Part shown: positions 5,785 to 5,875 of the stretch, piece after piece
How the letters are laid out: every line of letters starts with the position of its first letter
Position numbering within the stretch: position 1 is the stretch's first letter
Notes under the pieces: model-generated
Seen by the model: only the letters and a program-made list of their open reading frames with translations
What the model was told of the DNA's origin: nothing
The model's database searches: none
Position numbers and translations under genes: made by a program
NCBI GenBank assembly: GCA_025361465.1
Contig: JANYAG010000317.1
Span: 1 to 5,875 of the forward strand
Length of the DNA: 5,875 nt
Direction: 5' to 3'
DNA from: Gemmatimonadota bacterium
Lineage (GTDB): Bacteria; Gemmatimonadota; Gemmatimonadetes; Gemmatimonadales; GWC2-71-9

Positions 5785-5875
5785 GCACCTACCTCGGGGT
5801 CGACCTCGGGTCCACCACCAGCAAGGCGGTCCTGATCGACGACCAGGAGCGAGTGATCGGGCGCGGCATCACCAA
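5781..5875 (+). CDS. bcrA: Benzoyl-CoA reductase ATPase subunit A (BcrA/BadF-type), N-terminal fragment, continues beyond window
   Basis: Only 31 complete codons are visible before the right edge. They read as the first strands of an ASKHA-fold (actin/Hsp70-like) ATPase: GVDLGSTTSKAVLID (6-20) is the phosphate-binding loop shared by BcrA/BcrD and by the activators of 2-hydroxyacyl-CoA dehydratases. The following GRGIT (27-31) resembles BcrA/BadF-type subunits, and the C-B-A gene order agrees. This subunit with BcrD hydrolyses two ATP per electron and passes electrons to BcrBC through a bridging [4Fe-4S] cluster. The ATG overlaps the bcrB stop by ATGA and has AAGGTGG just upstream. Family assignment is firm, but A versus D rests on gene order and a short motif. 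Confidence 0.82.
   Translation, partial: MSTYLGVDLGSTTSKAVLIDDQERVIGRGIT

Overview
The window is a high-GC bacterial chromosome segment carrying the left end of an anaerobic aromatic-degradation locus. Four protein-coding genes are supported: two complete-length neighbours of the benzoyl-CoA reductase operon (bcrC and bcrB), the first 31 codons of a third operon gene (bcrA-type ATPase) cut by the right edge, a divergently transcribed two-domain beta-oxidation enzyme, and the N-terminal part of a secreted S46 peptidase cut by the left edge.

Layout. Positions 1-905 (minus) encode the signal peptide and N-terminal catalytic part of an S46 dipeptidyl-peptidase. After a 139-bp gap comes 1045-3072 (minus), a 675-residue fusion of a 3-hydroxyacyl-CoA dehydrogenase (N-terminal) with an enoyl-CoA hydratase (C-terminal). 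A 187-bp divergent intergenic region (3073-3259) holds a perfect 14-bp palindrome flanked by plausible promoters for both directions. On the plus strand bcrC (3260-4459), bcrB (4459-5784) and a bcrA-like gene (5781 to the edge) follow with overlapping stop/start codons, a tightly coupled operon in the Thauera-like gene order C-B-A(-D).

How the genes fit together. Class I benzoyl-CoA reductase uses ATP hydrolysis (BcrA/BcrD module) to drive electrons from ferredoxin into the BcrB/BcrC module, which dearomatises benzoyl-CoA to a cyclic dienoyl-CoA. After ring opening, the C7 dicarboxylyl-CoA product is degraded by beta-oxidation. The divergent fusion enzyme has both hydratase glutamates and the dehydrogenase catalytic residues, so it could do the hydration and oxidation steps of that lower pathway. 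The shared palindrome between the two transcription units looks like a TetR-family operator and could co-regulate both. The ring-opening enzymes, bcrD and ferredoxin are not in the window.

Organism. The GC-rich codon use, the S46 peptidase (a family of Gram-negative bacteria) and its signal peptide ending in a short -SAQ type cleavage region suggest a Gram-negative lineage such as Gemmatimonadota or Acidobacteriota. This is an impression, not a demonstrated placement. I see no tRNA, rRNA, CRISPR array, insertion sequence or phage feature.
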